DNA from: Pelomonas sp. Root1217
GTDB taxonomy: Bacteria > Pseudomonadota > Gammaproteobacteria > Burkholderiales > Burkholderiaceae_C
NCBI RefSeq assembly: GCF_001425705.1
Contig: NZ_LMDC01000032.1
Span: 38,747 to 102,746 of the forward strand
Direction of reading: 5' to 3'
Length of the DNA stretch: 64,000 nucleotides
Shown here: one piece after another, positions 14,757-24,404 of the stretch
How positions within the stretch are numbered: the first letter of the stretch is position 1
How the letters are laid out: every line of letters starts with the position of its first letter
Notes under the pieces: model-generated
What the model was told of the DNA's origin: nothing
The model's database searches: none
The model's input: the letters and a program-made list of their open reading frames with translations, nothing else
Made by a program: the position numbers and the translations under genes

Positions 14757-16211
14757 TCAGAAGGGGTAGTGGCGTGGCGTGGTCTGCACCGTCAGCCAGC
14801 GCAGCTCGGTGAACTCGTGCACCCCGGCGCGGCCGCCGAAGCGCCCGATGCCGCTGGCCTTCACGCCGCCGAAGGGCATCTGCGCCTCGTCGTGCACGGT
14901 GGGGCCGTTGACATGGCAGATGCCCGAATCGACGCGCCTGGCCACCTCCAGCGCACGTGCGACGTCGCGACCGAAGACGGCTGCCGAGAGCCCATATTCG
15001 TTGTCGTTGGCGCAGGCAATGGCGGCTTCCATGCCTTCCACCCGCACGATGCCCTTGACCGGGCCGAAGGATTCCTCGCCATAGATCTTCATGGCCGGCG
15101 TCACGCGGTCCAGCAGCGTGGCGGGGAACAGGGTGTCCTGCGTCTTGCCGCCGCACAGCAGCTTGGCGCCCTTGGCCAGCGCGTCGTCGATCAGTGCATT
15201 GCAGCGTGCCACGGTGGCCATGTCGACCACCGAGCCGAGGACCACGGGCGCCGGTCCGCGCGGGTCGCCCAGCGGCAGCGCCTTGACCTTGGCGACGAGC
15301 TTGTCGACGAAGTCATCGGCCACCTTGGCATCGACGACGATGCGCTCGGTGGACATGCAGATCTGCCCCGAGTTCATGAAGGCACCGAAGGCCGCGGCGT
15401 CGACCGCGGCGTCGAGATCGGCGTCGTCCAGCACCAGCAGCGGCGCCTTGCCGCCGAGTTCCAAGATCACCGGCTTAAGGTGCCTGGCGCAGGCCTGCGC
15501 AATGACGCGGCCCACGCGGGTGGAGCCGGTGAAGTTCACGCGGCGCACCGCGGGATGGGCGATCATCGCCTCGACCACGGCAGCCGCATCGGCCGGTGCG
15601 TTGGTCACGAAGTTCACCACGCCGGCCGGCATGCCGGCTTCCTGCAGCGATTCGACGATCAGCTGGTGGGTGCGCGGGCACAACTCGGAGCCCTTGAGCA
15701 CCACCGTGTTGCCGCAGGCCAGCGGCGTGGCGATGGCACGCACGCCCAGAATCACCGGCGCGTTCCAGGGCGCCATGCCCAGCACGACGCCGACGGGCTG
15801 GCGCACCGCCATGGCGAGGCTGCCGGGAACGTCGGAGGGAATGACCTCGCCGCTGATCTGCGTCGTCAGGGCGGCGGCTTCCTGCAGCATGCCGGCGGCC
15901 AGCTGGGCGTTGAAGCCGCCCCACATTGCACTGGCGCCGGTTTCGGCGGCCACCGCCTCGATGAACTGGGGCGTCTTGGCTTGCAGAATGGCCGCCGCCT
16001 TGAGCAGCAGGCTGCGGCGTGCGCCCGGGCCCTGGCGCGACCATTCCGGGAAGGCTGCGGCCGCTGCCTCGATGGCGGCAACCGCGTCCTCCGGGGTCGC
16101 CGCGGCGGCCCGCGTGACGACGGCTTCGGACAATGGATTGCGGCGCTCGAAGGTGGCGCCGGAGGACGCCGGGCGCGATTGCCCGGCGATCAGCAGTTGG
16201 ACGTCAAACAT
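14757..16211 (-). CDS. Aromatic aldehyde dehydrogenase (salicylaldehyde/vanillin type)
   Basis: 484-residue NAD(P)-dependent aldehyde dehydrogenase. The substrate-pocket and cofactor segment MAPWNAPVILGVRAIATPLA is characteristic of the salicylaldehyde/vanillin dehydrogenase group (DoxF/NahF, Vdh). The catalytic residues are present: Glu in LELGGKAPLL and Cys in NSGQICMSTE. It would oxidise an aromatic aldehyde to the acid. Length matches NahF-type enzymes. The start at 16211 was chosen because it gives MFDVQLLIAGQ, the normal N-terminus, with GGAGCAACC just upstream. It sits between the Fe-S subunit and the decarboxylase-family gene within operon 1. Confidence 0.9.
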   Translation of the reverse strand: MFDVQLLIAGQSRPASSGATFERRNPLSEAVVTRAAAATPEDAVAAIEAAAAAFPEWSRQGPGARRSLLLKAAAILQAKTPQFIEAVAAETGASAMWGGFNAQLAAGMLQEAAALTTQISGEVIPSDVPGSLAMAVRQPVGVVLGMAPWNAPVILGVRAIATPLACGNTVVLKGSELCPRTHQLIVESLQEAGMPAGVVNFVTNAPADAAAVVEAMIAHPAVRRVNFTGSTRVGRVIAQACARHLKPVILELGGKAPLLVLDDADLDAAVDAAAFGAFMNSGQICMSTERIVVDAKVADDFVDKLVAKVKALPLGDPRGPAPVVLGSVVDMATVARCNALIDDALAKGAKLLCGGKTQDTLFPATLLDRVTPAMKIYGEESFGPVKGIVRVEGMEAAIACANDNEYGLSAAVFGRDVARALEVARRVDSGICHVNGPTVHDEAQMPFGGVKASGIGRFGGRAGVHEFTELRWLTVQTTPRHYPF

Positions 16212-16270
16212 GGTTGCTCCTTGCAGAAATGGAAGGGATGGCGAGTCGTTGGGCCCGGGTCGGGTGGTCG

Positions 16271-17116
16271 TCAATTCAGGCGCACCGCCGGCAGCGTGAT
16301 GCTGTGGTCGCCCAGCACCACCGCCACCTGTGCCTGGCCCCGTTGTGCGTGGTGCACGTCGAAGGTGAACGCGCCGCTGCCGGTCGCGAGGCCGTCGAAG
16401 CGGAAGTCGCCGAACGCATCGGTGCGTGTCGTGGCCACGGCGCGCCCGCCCTGCGCGAGGTTGACCTCGGCACCCTCCACGCATTCGACGCGACCATCGA
16501 CCGTGGCGACGACGCTGCCGCCGATGAACAGGCAGTCGATGCGGTGCAGATTGCGATAGTGCACGCGCGGCCGCGTGCCGAGTTCGGGCTGCAGCACGCG
16601 CAGGCCTTCGCGCTGCGCCCGCTCGGCCATGGCGGCGTCACTGGCGCGCACGGCCTGCAGCGCGCGCGTCGGGCACACGGTGGCGGCGCGCGGCGTGGTC
16701 CAGTCCTGATCCAGCAGATGGGCGTCGAAGAACCACGTCTGCGGCAACTGCTGCTCCTCGTTCCACACCACGGCGCCGTAGGGACAGGCGTCGACCAGGT
16801 CGCGCCGGCCTTTGGCCTTGATGGGGTCGAAGATCACGACGCCGTCGTGGCGCTTGCGTACCGAACCGTCCGCGCCGGCCTTCAGGCAGGGGCCGTCGTC
16901 GCAGTGGTTGCACAGGCGCGGCAGGTAGGCGGCATCGCTGAGGTGGCCGCTGCCGCGCACCCGGCGCTCGATGCGGATGACCGCCGGCCCGTGGGCCGCA
17001 TGTGGCGCGCTGTAGCCGGGGAAGTCATTGCCGACGAACTCGTCCTTGGCCGAGAGCACGCAGTTGTGGCAGTTGTGGCACTCGGCCACGTCGATGATGA
17101 GGTTCCACTTGTCCAT
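16271..17116 (-). CDS. Fe-S subunit of a transhydroxylase-like molybdoenzyme
   Basis: 281-residue electron-transfer subunit. The ferredoxin part (about residues 1-175) carries cysteine groups CHNCHNC, CNHCDDGPC, ACPYGAV and VCPTRAL, enough for three [4Fe-4S] clusters. A C-terminal beta-sandwich of about 80 residues (about 200-281, GGSVVATVDGRVECVEGAEV) resembles a transthyretin/carboxypeptidase-regulatory domain. This combination is the hallmark of the small subunit of pyrogallol-phloroglucinol transhydroxylase (AthB/BthB type) and of resorcinol hydroxylase, rather than of DmsB-like proteins. It follows the catalytic subunit by 8 bp. The start at 17116 gives MDKWNLIIDVAECHNC. No signal peptide, so the complex is cytoplasmic. 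Confidence 0.88.
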   Translation of the reverse strand: MDKWNLIIDVAECHNCHNCVLSAKDEFVGNDFPGYSAPHAAHGPAVIRIERRVRGSGHLSDAAYLPRLCNHCDDGPCLKAGADGSVRKRHDGVVIFDPIKAKGRRDLVDACPYGAVVWNEEQQLPQTWFFDAHLLDQDWTTPRAATVCPTRALQAVRASDAAMAERAQREGLRVLQPELGTRPRVHYRNLHRIDCLFIGGSVVATVDGRVECVEGAEVNLAQGGRAVATTRTDAFGDFRFDGLATGSGAFTFDVHHAQRGQAQVAVVLGDHSITLPAVRLN

Positions 17117-17124
17117 GTCTGGCT

Positions 17125-20121
17125 TCAGGCGATCGTTTCGGCCACGGGGTGGGCGGATGACACCGGCTGCCCCAGTCGCCCGGTCCATTTCTCGACCTGC
17201 ACCATGCAGGCGTTGGGCGCCATGCTGTGCGTGCCCTGAATTGCGGTACGTGAGGGCACCAGCACGTTCATGCTGCCGCCGATGTCGACCACGCCCTGGT
17301 CGGACTGCACCGGCGTATAGCGGGCGCTGGACTCGAAGGACTTGACCACACCCGGCGCCACCAGGGTGGACACGTCGACGGCGCAGACCACCGCGCCGCG
17401 CGCGTTGTGCACCTTCACCAGGTCGTGGTGGGCGATGCCGCGCGCTGCGGCGTCGGCCACGTTCAGACGAACCAGCCAGTACGGATGGCCGGCTATGCGC
17501 ACGCGGTGGTCCTCAATGTCGTCGAGGAAGCCACCCTTGCCGTCCACGTGGGTGTGGAAGCTGTAGCGCGAGTGCGTGGCAATGAGCTGCAGCGGCCAGC
17601 TGCGGACATGCTCGCTGCGCGGCCCTTCCCACGACGGCATATAGCGGTTGAGCACGGGACGCTCGGGGTTGTGCGCATCGTGGCGTACCAGCGTGGTGGG
17701 CATGAACTCGAGCTTGCCGCTGGGCGTCTGCAGGCCCTGGCCGAACTCGCCCGCCCATTGCGAGGGCAAAGGCTGCGCCTCGGCGATGTCCTTCATGCGC
17801 CCCTCTGCGAACCAGCGCAACAGCACCGGCGAGCGCATCGGCTCCTGCTCGGCCGACACCACGTAGTAGCCCTTGCGGCAGAACTCGGCCCAGGAGATGT
17901 GCTGCGCCACGTCGGAGGACTCGAAAACGCGCTTGCACCAGTCCAGTTCGCTGCAACCTTCGGTGAACATGGCACCCAGCCCCAGGCGCTGCAGGATCAG
18001 ACTGAAGATCTCGTAGTCGGACTTGGATTCGCCCAGCGGCTCGATGCACTTGTGCTGCAGCGCGACGACACGGTGGTTCACGTTGTTGAAGCCGTGCGGC
18101 AGGTAGCCGCCGCCGTTGCACCATTCACCGATGTCATAACGCTCGAACTGCGTGCAAGCCGGCAGGATCACGTCGGCGAACTGGGTCTCGCCCTCCATCC
18201 AGATCGACTGGTTGACCACGAACTCGATGCTCTCGTGGCGGTAGGCCGCCTCCATGCGCTTGGACTCGGTCAGTGTGCTGAACCACGAGCCGCCGTACTT
18301 GTAGATCATGTGGATACGCGGGTAGCCCGGCATCGGGTATTCGAACGGCGTGAACTGGATCTCGGTGGCCAGGCCATCCCACAGATAGCCGCTGGCGCGC
18401 CCTTCGATGATGGCTTCGGGGAACTTCTGCTTGGGCACCAACTGCCGCACCGGGTTGACGGTGATGACGTGCGGCATCTTCTGGTAGTTGTTGACCGCAT
18501 TGCCGTTCCAGTTCAGCTCCCCGGAGATGCCGCCGTCGGCGTAGCCGGGGAAGTAGAACTCCAGATCCACCGGAGCCCCTGACTCCAGGTTGCCGAAGTT
18601 GATGCCCGGCTTGCCCAGGCCGCGCATGGCCATGAGCATCACCATGCAGCGCGCCCATTGCGCCCCGGTGGCGCCGCGCCCTGCCCCGCCGAAGCCACCG
18701 CCGGCGGCACCGGCGGCCAGGTAGAGCTTCTTGCGCGCCATCAGCCGCGCGAGGGCGCGCACGTCCTTGGCCGGCACGCCGGTCTCCTCTTCCTGCCACT
18801 CGGGCGTCTTGGCCACGCCATCGTCCACGCCCATCAGGTGGTCACGCCAGGTCTCGAAGCCCGTGGTGCGCTGGGCCACGTAGTCCTTGTCGTAAAGATC
18901 CTCTGCAACCCAGACCTGCATGATGGCCTGGGCCAGCGCGGCATCGGTGCCGGGCTTGATGGGCACCCAGCGCCCGCCCAGCCACGCGGCGGTGGGATTG
19001 AGGTGCGGGTCGATGTGCACGAACTCGATGCCCAGCTCGCGCGCCCATTGACGCCGTTCGGTGCCCTCGTGCGCGGAGTACGCGCCGCGCGTGGATTCCG
19101 GGTCGCTGGACCAGAACACCATCAGCTCGGATTCCTGCAGACAGTCTTCCACCGTGCCGTAGCTGCCGGCGATTCCCACACGCTGCGCATGGCCCCAGTG
19201 GTGCATGGCGCCCCAGTACCAGCCTTCCCAGCTGTCGGGGTTGGCCGCCACACGCGTGAAGCCGACGAGGTTGCCAAAGCGCAGTAGTGCGCTGAGGTAG
19301 TAGCCCACGTTGCCCCACTGGTGGTGCGAACCGTGCGCCAGCGTCATCGCCCCGGCACCGTGGACCTGCTTCTGCCGCACGATCTCCCTGGCGACGAGGT
19401 CCAGCGCCTCGTCCCACGTGATCGGCACGTAGCCGCTCTTGCCGCGGTTGTGCGGGTTGCGCTCGCCGTTCGGGTCGAAGTCGACGCGCTTCATCGGCGT
19501 GAGGATGCGGTCGGGCGAGTACACCGCCGACTTCAGCGCCAGCGCGTGCGACGCCACCGTGGCCATGCGGCGCGGCGAGAAGCGCCGGCCACGGGCTGTC
19601 ACCGTCCAGCTGGCGCCGTCCCAGGCATCGAATTCGATCGGCACCAGGCGCACGATGCGCCCGGCCTTCACGTGCACGAACAGCGGTCCGCCGTTGGTCA
19701 TCGTCGTGTAGCGGGTGCAGCCGTCGGGCAGCGGCGTGCCCATCTTCAAGGCCGAGGTCTGCGACAGGTTCATCAGCTGCATGAACCAGGTGGCCAGCGG
19801 GTCGGGCCCCATCACCATGACCTTGAAGTTCTTGGCCGCATGCACCACTTCGCCCATGTCGGCCGCCGGCTTCAGCATGGCCAGTGCGGTGCGCAGGTCC
19901 TTGAACACCATGCGCACTACCGGGTTCGGATGCGCACCGGCCACACTGCGGACCTTGCCGCCAGCGATGAAGTAGTGCCGCACGACGCTGCCGTCCTTCA
20001 GGCCGATCTGGACCACCGCGTCGTGGCGCGAAAGGAAGGCGCGGAAGGCGGGTCGCCGCGCTGCGCGATTGAGCATCGGCCCGAGCGCGAACAGGATGGT
20101 GCGAAGGACTGCGCGTTGCAT
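17125..20121 (-). CDS. Transhydroxylase-like molybdopterin oxidoreductase with SCP2-like N-terminus
   Basis: 998 residues, longer than the roughly 875 of pyrogallol transhydroxylase. Residues about 35-120 (VQIGLKDGSVVRHYFIAGGK, then VMVMGPDPLATWFMQ) resemble an SCP2-type lipid-binding domain fused in front. The molybdopterin domains run from about 135 to 990. There is no N-terminal Fe-S cysteine set, as in AthL. The AthL active-site pattern is kept: His267 and Tyr275 (SHHQWGNVGYY) and the Asp296-Ser297 pair (NPDSWEGW), where the Ser should ligate Mo. Related enzymes hydroxylate polyphenols (pyrogallol to phloroglucinol, resorcinol to hydroxyhydroquinone) without O2. No Tat signal is evident, consistent with a cytoplasmic enzyme. 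Three bases separate it from the FAH gene. The SCP2 fusion suggests a hydrophobic, perhaps alkylated or polycyclic, substrate. Confidence 0.88.
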   Translation of the reverse strand: MQRAVLRTILFALGPMLNRAARRPAFRAFLSRHDAVVQIGLKDGSVVRHYFIAGGKVRSVAGAHPNPVVRMVFKDLRTALAMLKPAADMGEVVHAAKNFKVMVMGPDPLATWFMQLMNLSQTSALKMGTPLPDGCTRYTTMTNGGPLFVHVKAGRIVRLVPIEFDAWDGASWTVTARGRRFSPRRMATVASHALALKSAVYSPDRILTPMKRVDFDPNGERNPHNRGKSGYVPITWDEALDLVAREIVRQKQVHGAGAMTLAHGSHHQWGNVGYYLSALLRFGNLVGFTRVAANPDSWEGWYWGAMHHWGHAQRVGIAGSYGTVEDCLQESELMVFWSSDPESTRGAYSAHEGTERRQWARELGIEFVHIDPHLNPTAAWLGGRWVPIKPGTDAALAQAIMQVWVAEDLYDKDYVAQRTTGFETWRDHLMGVDDGVAKTPEWQEEETGVPAKDVRALARLMARKKLYLAAGAAGGGFGGAGRGATGAQWARCMVMLMAMRGLGKPGINFGNLESGAPVDLEFYFPGYADGGISGELNWNGNAVNNYQKMPHVITVNPVRQLVPKQKFPEAIIEGRASGYLWDGLATEIQFTPFEYPMPGYPRIHMIYKYGGSWFSTLTESKRMEAAYRHESIEFVVNQSIWMEGETQFADVILPACTQFERYDIGEWCNGGGYLPHGFNNVNHRVVALQHKCIEPLGESKSDYEIFSLILQRLGLGAMFTEGCSELDWCKRVFESSDVAQHISWAEFCRKGYYVVSAEQEPMRSPVLLRWFAEGRMKDIAEAQPLPSQWAGEFGQGLQTPSGKLEFMPTTLVRHDAHNPERPVLNRYMPSWEGPRSEHVRSWPLQLIATHSRYSFHTHVDGKGGFLDDIEDHRVRIAGHPYWLVRLNVADAAARGIAHHDLVKVHNARGAVVCAVDVSTLVAPGVVKSFESSARYTPVQSDQGVVDIGGSMNVLVPSRTAIQGTHSMAPNACMVQVEKWTGRLGQPVSSAHPVAETIA

Positions 20122-20124
20122 CGC

Positions 20125-20994
20125 TCAGGCCTGCGGAGGTTCGGCTCGCACCGGGTTCTCGATGTGACCCAGGCCCTCGATGGCGACCTTCACCACATCG
20201 CCCACCTGCAGGAACTTGCCGAGCGCGATGCCCACGTTCGCGCAAGTGCCGGTGGCGATCAGGTCGCCCGGCTCCAGCGTCATCACCTGGCTCAGCTCGT
20301 GGATCTGTTGCCAGATGTCGTAGATCATGCCGCCGGTGCTGGCCTGTTGCCGCAGCTCGCCGTTGACCCACAGCTGCATCTGCAGCGCATGCGGGTCGGC
20401 GATCTCGTCGTCGGTGGTGATCCAAGGGCCGATAGGCCCGTGGCTGTCAAAGCTCTTTCCGAGCGTGAAGGTCGGGCTCTTGAACTGCCAGTCGCGCGCC
20501 GTGACGTCGTTGCAGACGAAATAGCCGCCGACCACGCTGCGCGCCTGCTCGACGCTGACGTAGCGGCAGCGCTTGCCGATCACCACGCCCATCTCGGCCT
20601 CGTAGTCCATCTTCTCGGACACGCGCGGCTTGTAGATCGGGTCGAACGGCCCGGTGATGCAGCTCACCTGCTTGTTGAACCACAACTGGTGCTTGGGCAC
20701 CGGCACGCCGGCGCGCGCGGCTTCCTCGGCGTGGTCGTGGTAATTCATGCCGATGGCCAGGTACTTCTGCGCATCGGGAATCGGTGCTTCGAGCTTCACC
20801 TGTGCCAGCGGCGTGCCGCGCGGCGCGGCCTCCAGCGCCTGCGCGATGCGCGCGCGGCCCGCGACGCCCGCAGCCAGCAACCCGCGGATGGTCCGCGGGG
20901 CGGTGGGATCGAGCGTGGCGATCTCGACCACGTGGTCGTCGACGACGGCACCGACGGTGGTTCGGCCGTTATGGGTGTAGCGGGCAAGTTTCAT
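20125..20994 (-). CDS. Fumarylacetoacetate hydrolase family protein
   Basis: 289-residue FAH-fold enzyme. The metal-binding signature appears in MDYEAEMGVVIGKRCRYVS, preceded by LAIGMNYHDHAEEA and followed by GYFVCNDVTARDWQF. Family members hydrolyse C-C bonds of acylpyruvates or decarboxylate/hydrate the products of meta ring cleavage. Placement directly after the extradiol dioxygenase (33 bp) supports a role on the ring-opened product. A paralogue ends operon 2 (30632-31492), but the two differ in sequence, so they probably act on different intermediates. Confidence 0.9.
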   Translation of the reverse strand: MKLARYTHNGRTTVGAVVDDHVVEIATLDPTAPRTIRGLLAAGVAGRARIAQALEAAPRGTPLAQVKLEAPIPDAQKYLAIGMNYHDHAEEAARAGVPVPKHQLWFNKQVSCITGPFDPIYKPRVSEKMDYEAEMGVVIGKRCRYVSVEQARSVVGGYFVCNDVTARDWQFKSPTFTLGKSFDSHGPIGPWITTDDEIADPHALQMQLWVNGELRQQASTGGMIYDIWQQIHELSQVMTLEPGDLIATGTCANVGIALGKFLQVGDVVKVAIEGLGHIENPVRAEPPQA

Positions 20995-21027
20995 GAGGCA
21001 GTGATCTCGTTCGAAGGGGAGCCTGAA

Positions 21028-21960
21028 TCAGGCGAAGAACTCGGGGTTGAGGGGCGGTGCCCACTGCTGCAGTTCGTCGGGCTTGATGGGGGCATGGCCG
21101 ACCGGCGTGCTGTCGTTGACGAGGTCGCCATCCGTCCAGTGCTCGATCTTGTGACCGAAGGGGTCGCGCCAGTAGTCGAAGATCTGGCTGCCCTGGACGT
21201 GGCGGCCCACGCCCCACGAATGCCGGTGGCCACGCTGCTTCAGCCACTCTCCGCCCTGCATCACGTCGTCGAGGTCGAGCACCTCGAAGGCGCTGTGGTC
21301 GAAGCGGCTGACGCCGTCCTGGGCGCCGATCAGCGCCAATGTGTGGTGGTCGGTCCACTGATCGCCCAGGCCGCAGTGCATGAAGGCCGCAATGGTGTTG
21401 GTCTCGGTGCCCGCCCAATAGGTGTCCGACGGCTCGAACCCGAGCACCTCGCGGTAGAAGGCCAGCGTCTTCGGGAAATCGGCCACCAGCAGCGCGACGT
21501 GCCCGAGCCGCATCACCGATGACGGTTCCGGCTTGAGCCGGATCGGCTGGCCCAGGCGTCGGCGGCCGGTGGCGCCGTTGAACGCCAGCGGCCCGCGCAC
21601 CGGCAGCGGCGTGTGCGTGGCCTGGCCGTGGATCACATCGACGACGAAGCCGGCCGGATCGGTGAAGCGCACGCGTTGGCCGCCGCCGGGCTCGGGATTG
21701 GCTTCCATGGGCCGGCCGGCGCGCGCCGCCACGTCGGCAAGCGCCTCGGCGCTGCGTGCCAGCAGGCCGAACCCCACCGTGGCGTTTTCGGGACCGAGCT
21801 CCGCGATGTGCACGTGATGCATCGCCCCGGCCGCGCGTGAGTACAGCGCGTGCGGCGTGCGGATGACGGCGTGAAGACCGAAGTCGGCCAGGAAGGATTG
21901 CATCCGGTCCAGGTCGGTGACCTGGTAGCGGACGAAGGCGATGTCTTGGATGGGACTCAT
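21028..21960 (-). CDS. VOC-type extradiol dioxygenase
   Basis: 310 residues with two vicinal-oxygen-chelate modules (about 1-135 and 150-300), the BphC/HsaC/catechol 2,3-dioxygenase architecture. The iron ligands are visible as His in LGHVALLV, His in FDHSAFEV and Glu in HKIEHWTDG. The second-sphere His (GVGRHVQGS) and Tyr (FDYWRDPFG) needed for catalysis are also present. It should cleave a catechol-type ring next to the hydroxyls. It lies between the RND transporter (14 bp) and the FAH gene. The start at 21960 gives MSPIQDIAFVRYQV with the normal module length. Confidence 0.92.
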   Translation of the reverse strand: MSPIQDIAFVRYQVTDLDRMQSFLADFGLHAVIRTPHALYSRAAGAMHHVHIAELGPENATVGFGLLARSAEALADVAARAGRPMEANPEPGGGQRVRFTDPAGFVVDVIHGQATHTPLPVRGPLAFNGATGRRRLGQPIRLKPEPSSVMRLGHVALLVADFPKTLAFYREVLGFEPSDTYWAGTETNTIAAFMHCGLGDQWTDHHTLALIGAQDGVSRFDHSAFEVLDLDDVMQGGEWLKQRGHRHSWGVGRHVQGSQIFDYWRDPFGHKIEHWTDGDLVNDSTPVGHAPIKPDELQQWAPPLNPEFFA

Positions 21961-21974
21961 GGCAGATCCTCGAT

Positions 21975-24404
21975 TCAGCGGTGGACACGGCCATCGGCCG
22001 CGAGATGGCTTGCGGCAGCGCGACCGGCCTGCCGGGAAGGCGTCAGCAGGAAACAGGCGAGCGCAGGCAGCAGCACCAGGGCGCCCAACATGTTCCACAG
22101 GAACATGAAGGCGAGCAGCACGCCCATGTCGGCCTGGAACTTGATCGGGCTCGCGACCCAGGTGATGACGCCGGCGGCCAGCGTCACGCCGGTCAGCATC
22201 ACGACCTTGCCGGTGAACAGCAACGCCCGGTGGTAGCTCTGCGCAAGGCTGCGACCCTGGCGCAGTTCTGCCAGCACGATGGACAGGATGTAGAGCGCAT
22301 AGTCGACGCCGATGCCCACACCCAGCGCGATCACCGGCAGGGTCGCGACCTTGACGCCCATGCCCAGCGCCACCATCAGCGCCTCAGCGAGAAATGAGGT
22401 GACGACCAGCGGCAGCACGGCCACGAGAACGGCCCGCCACGAGCGGAACGTCACGAAGGACAGCAACACCACGGCGCCGTAGACCAACCAGAGCATCGTG
22501 CGCCAGGCGTCGTGGACGACGATGTTGGTCGCGGCTTCGATGCCCGCCGAACCGGCGGCCAGCAGGAACTGCGCGTCCGGCCCATCGTGCCGGGTTGCGA
22601 AGGCCTGCACGTGCTCGACGACGCGCGCCAGCGTCGAGGCCTTGTGGTCGCACAGGTAGACATAGAGCGTCAGCAGGCTGCAGGCGTCGTTGTACAGGCC
22701 GCGGGGCGCATTGGCCGTCACGGTGTTGACCATGTCCTGGCTGGGCAGCATCTCGTACCACTTCGCGCTGCCGTCGTTCAGACCGGTGGCGACCCGGCGG
22801 TTCAGCAGCGCCAGCGTGTTCGTGCTCTCCACGCCGTCGAGCTGCCGCAGCTCCCATTCCAGCTCATCCACCTGCTGCACGGTGGACAGCTTGGCGCACT
22901 GGCCGTCGGGCGTGCGCACCATCACCGCCAGCACGTCGCTGGACGCGCCGTAGCCGGCGTTCATGAAGGCGACGTCCCGGTTGTAGCGGCTGTCGGCCCG
23001 CAGTTCGGGCGCGCCGGGATCCAGGTCGCCAATGGCCAGCCGGGTGCTCGCCACGATGCCGCCGGCCAGCAGCAGTGCACCGACGACGACAGCCGCCGTG
23101 GCCCAGCGCGGCTGCGTGAAGCGGCCGAGGAAGGCCCACAGCGGATGACGCGCGTCGCCGCGCTCGTCCGCCAGCTCGTCGCGCAGGCTGCGTCGCGCGG
23201 CCGCCGGATCCACGCCGACGTAGCTGAGCAGGATCGGCAGCAGGATCAGGTTGGTGAAGATCAGCACGCCGACGCCGATGGAGGCGGCGATGGCCAGTTC
23301 GCGGATCGCCTGGATGTCGATCACCAGCAGCACCGCGAAGCCGACCGCGTCTGCCAGCAGGGCCGTCAAGCCGGCCAGGAACAGGCGGCGGAATGTGTAG
23401 CGCGCGGCGACCAGCCGGGGCAGTCCGCGGCCGATGTCCTGCATGATGCCGTTCATCTTCTGCGCGCCATGGCTCATGCCAATGGCGAACACGAGGAAGG
23501 GCACCAGCATCGAGTACGGGTCGAGCGCGTAGCCGAGCGTGGGCAGCAGGCCGAGCTGCCACACCACTGCGACCAGCGACGCGGCCACGACCAGCAGGGT
23601 CGATCGGGCGCAGCGGGTATAGGCGTAGACCATGGCCGCGGCAATCGCCACTGCGAGGGCGAAGAAGCCCAGCACCGCCCGCACACCCTCGATCAGGTCA
23701 CCCACCAGCTTGGCGAAGCCTGTGATGTGGATCGCGACGCCCTGGGCCTCGTATTTGGTGCGCAGCGTCTCCAGTTGCCGGGCGAAGTCCGTGAGGCTCA
23801 CCGGCTTGCCCTCGGCATCGCGCGACAGCAGCGGGACGAAGACGATGGAGGACCTCGCGTCGAGCGCGACGAGCTGGCCGATCTCGCCCGAACGGGCGAT
23901 GTTGTTGGCCAGACGCTGGAGATCATCGGGGCGGCCCTGCCAGCCGTCCGGGATGACCGGACCGCCTTCGAGTCCTTCCTCGGTGACGCCCGACCAGCGC
24001 GTGTTGGGCGTCCACAGGCTCTTGAGGCCCGTGCGGTCGACGCCGGGCATCAGGAACACCTCGTCGTTGAGCCGGCGCAGCGTGTCCTGGTACCTGGCGT
24101 CGTAGATGGTGCCGGTGGGATTGGTCACCGCGATGCGCACGGCGTTGCCCAGGCCCTTCAACTCGTTCTGGTGAGCCACGAAGTTCACGATGAACGGGTG
24201 CGAGCCGGGGATGGTCTTCTCGAAGCTCGCCGACAGCTGCAGCCGGGTCGCCTGCCAGCCGAGCAGCAGGGTGGCGAGCAGGCACAGCGCGACCACCAGG
24301 GCGCGGTGATTGAAAAGCACGCGTTCGACGAACGAACCCGAGTGCGGATCGAAGCTGGCTGCGTCGAAGCGGCCGGTCGCGGAAGCGGTCATGGTGGCGC
24401 TCAT
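21975..24404 (-). CDS. RND/MMPL-family transporter
   Basis: 809-residue inner-membrane protein with one N-terminal membrane helix (ALVVALCLLATLLLGW, about 35-55), a large periplasmic loop, and helix bundles around residues 240-460 and 640-800. These repeat to give the 12-helix RND fold of the MMPL/sterol-sensing type. Unlike multidrug pumps it is not next to a membrane fusion protein; relatives occur with DUF1302, DUF1329 and YCF48 proteins in clusters for steroids, terpenes and other hydrophobic substrates, where they are thought to move lipophilic compounds across the envelope. Its start overlaps the YCF48 stop (ATGA at 24401-24404). Confidence 0.88.
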   Translation of the reverse strand: MSATMTASATGRFDAASFDPHSGSFVERVLFNHRALVVALCLLATLLLGWQATRLQLSASFEKTIPGSHPFIVNFVAHQNELKGLGNAVRIAVTNPTGTIYDARYQDTLRRLNDEVFLMPGVDRTGLKSLWTPNTRWSGVTEEGLEGGPVIPDGWQGRPDDLQRLANNIARSGEIGQLVALDARSSIVFVPLLSRDAEGKPVSLTDFARQLETLRTKYEAQGVAIHITGFAKLVGDLIEGVRAVLGFFALAVAIAAAMVYAYTRCARSTLLVVAASLVAVVWQLGLLPTLGYALDPYSMLVPFLVFAIGMSHGAQKMNGIMQDIGRGLPRLVAARYTFRRLFLAGLTALLADAVGFAVLLVIDIQAIRELAIAASIGVGVLIFTNLILLPILLSYVGVDPAAARRSLRDELADERGDARHPLWAFLGRFTQPRWATAAVVVGALLLAGGIVASTRLAIGDLDPGAPELRADSRYNRDVAFMNAGYGASSDVLAVMVRTPDGQCAKLSTVQQVDELEWELRQLDGVESTNTLALLNRRVATGLNDGSAKWYEMLPSQDMVNTVTANAPRGLYNDACSLLTLYVYLCDHKASTLARVVEHVQAFATRHDGPDAQFLLAAGSAGIEAATNIVVHDAWRTMLWLVYGAVVLLSFVTFRSWRAVLVAVLPLVVTSFLAEALMVALGMGVKVATLPVIALGVGIGVDYALYILSIVLAELRQGRSLAQSYHRALLFTGKVVMLTGVTLAAGVITWVASPIKFQADMGVLLAFMFLWNMLGALVLLPALACFLLTPSRQAGRAAASHLAADGRVHR

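Noticed and set aside
14769..16559. 596-codon plus-strand frame opposite the aldehyde dehydrogenase and Fe-S genes
   Set aside because: It mirrors well-identified genes on the other strand; histidine/arginine/glycine-rich composition is an antisense artefact of GC-rich coding DNA.
17407..21522. Very long plus-strand frames (391 and 733 codons) opposite the molybdoenzyme, FAH and VOC genes
   Set aside because: Same antisense effect; the minus-strand products have intact catalytic motifs.
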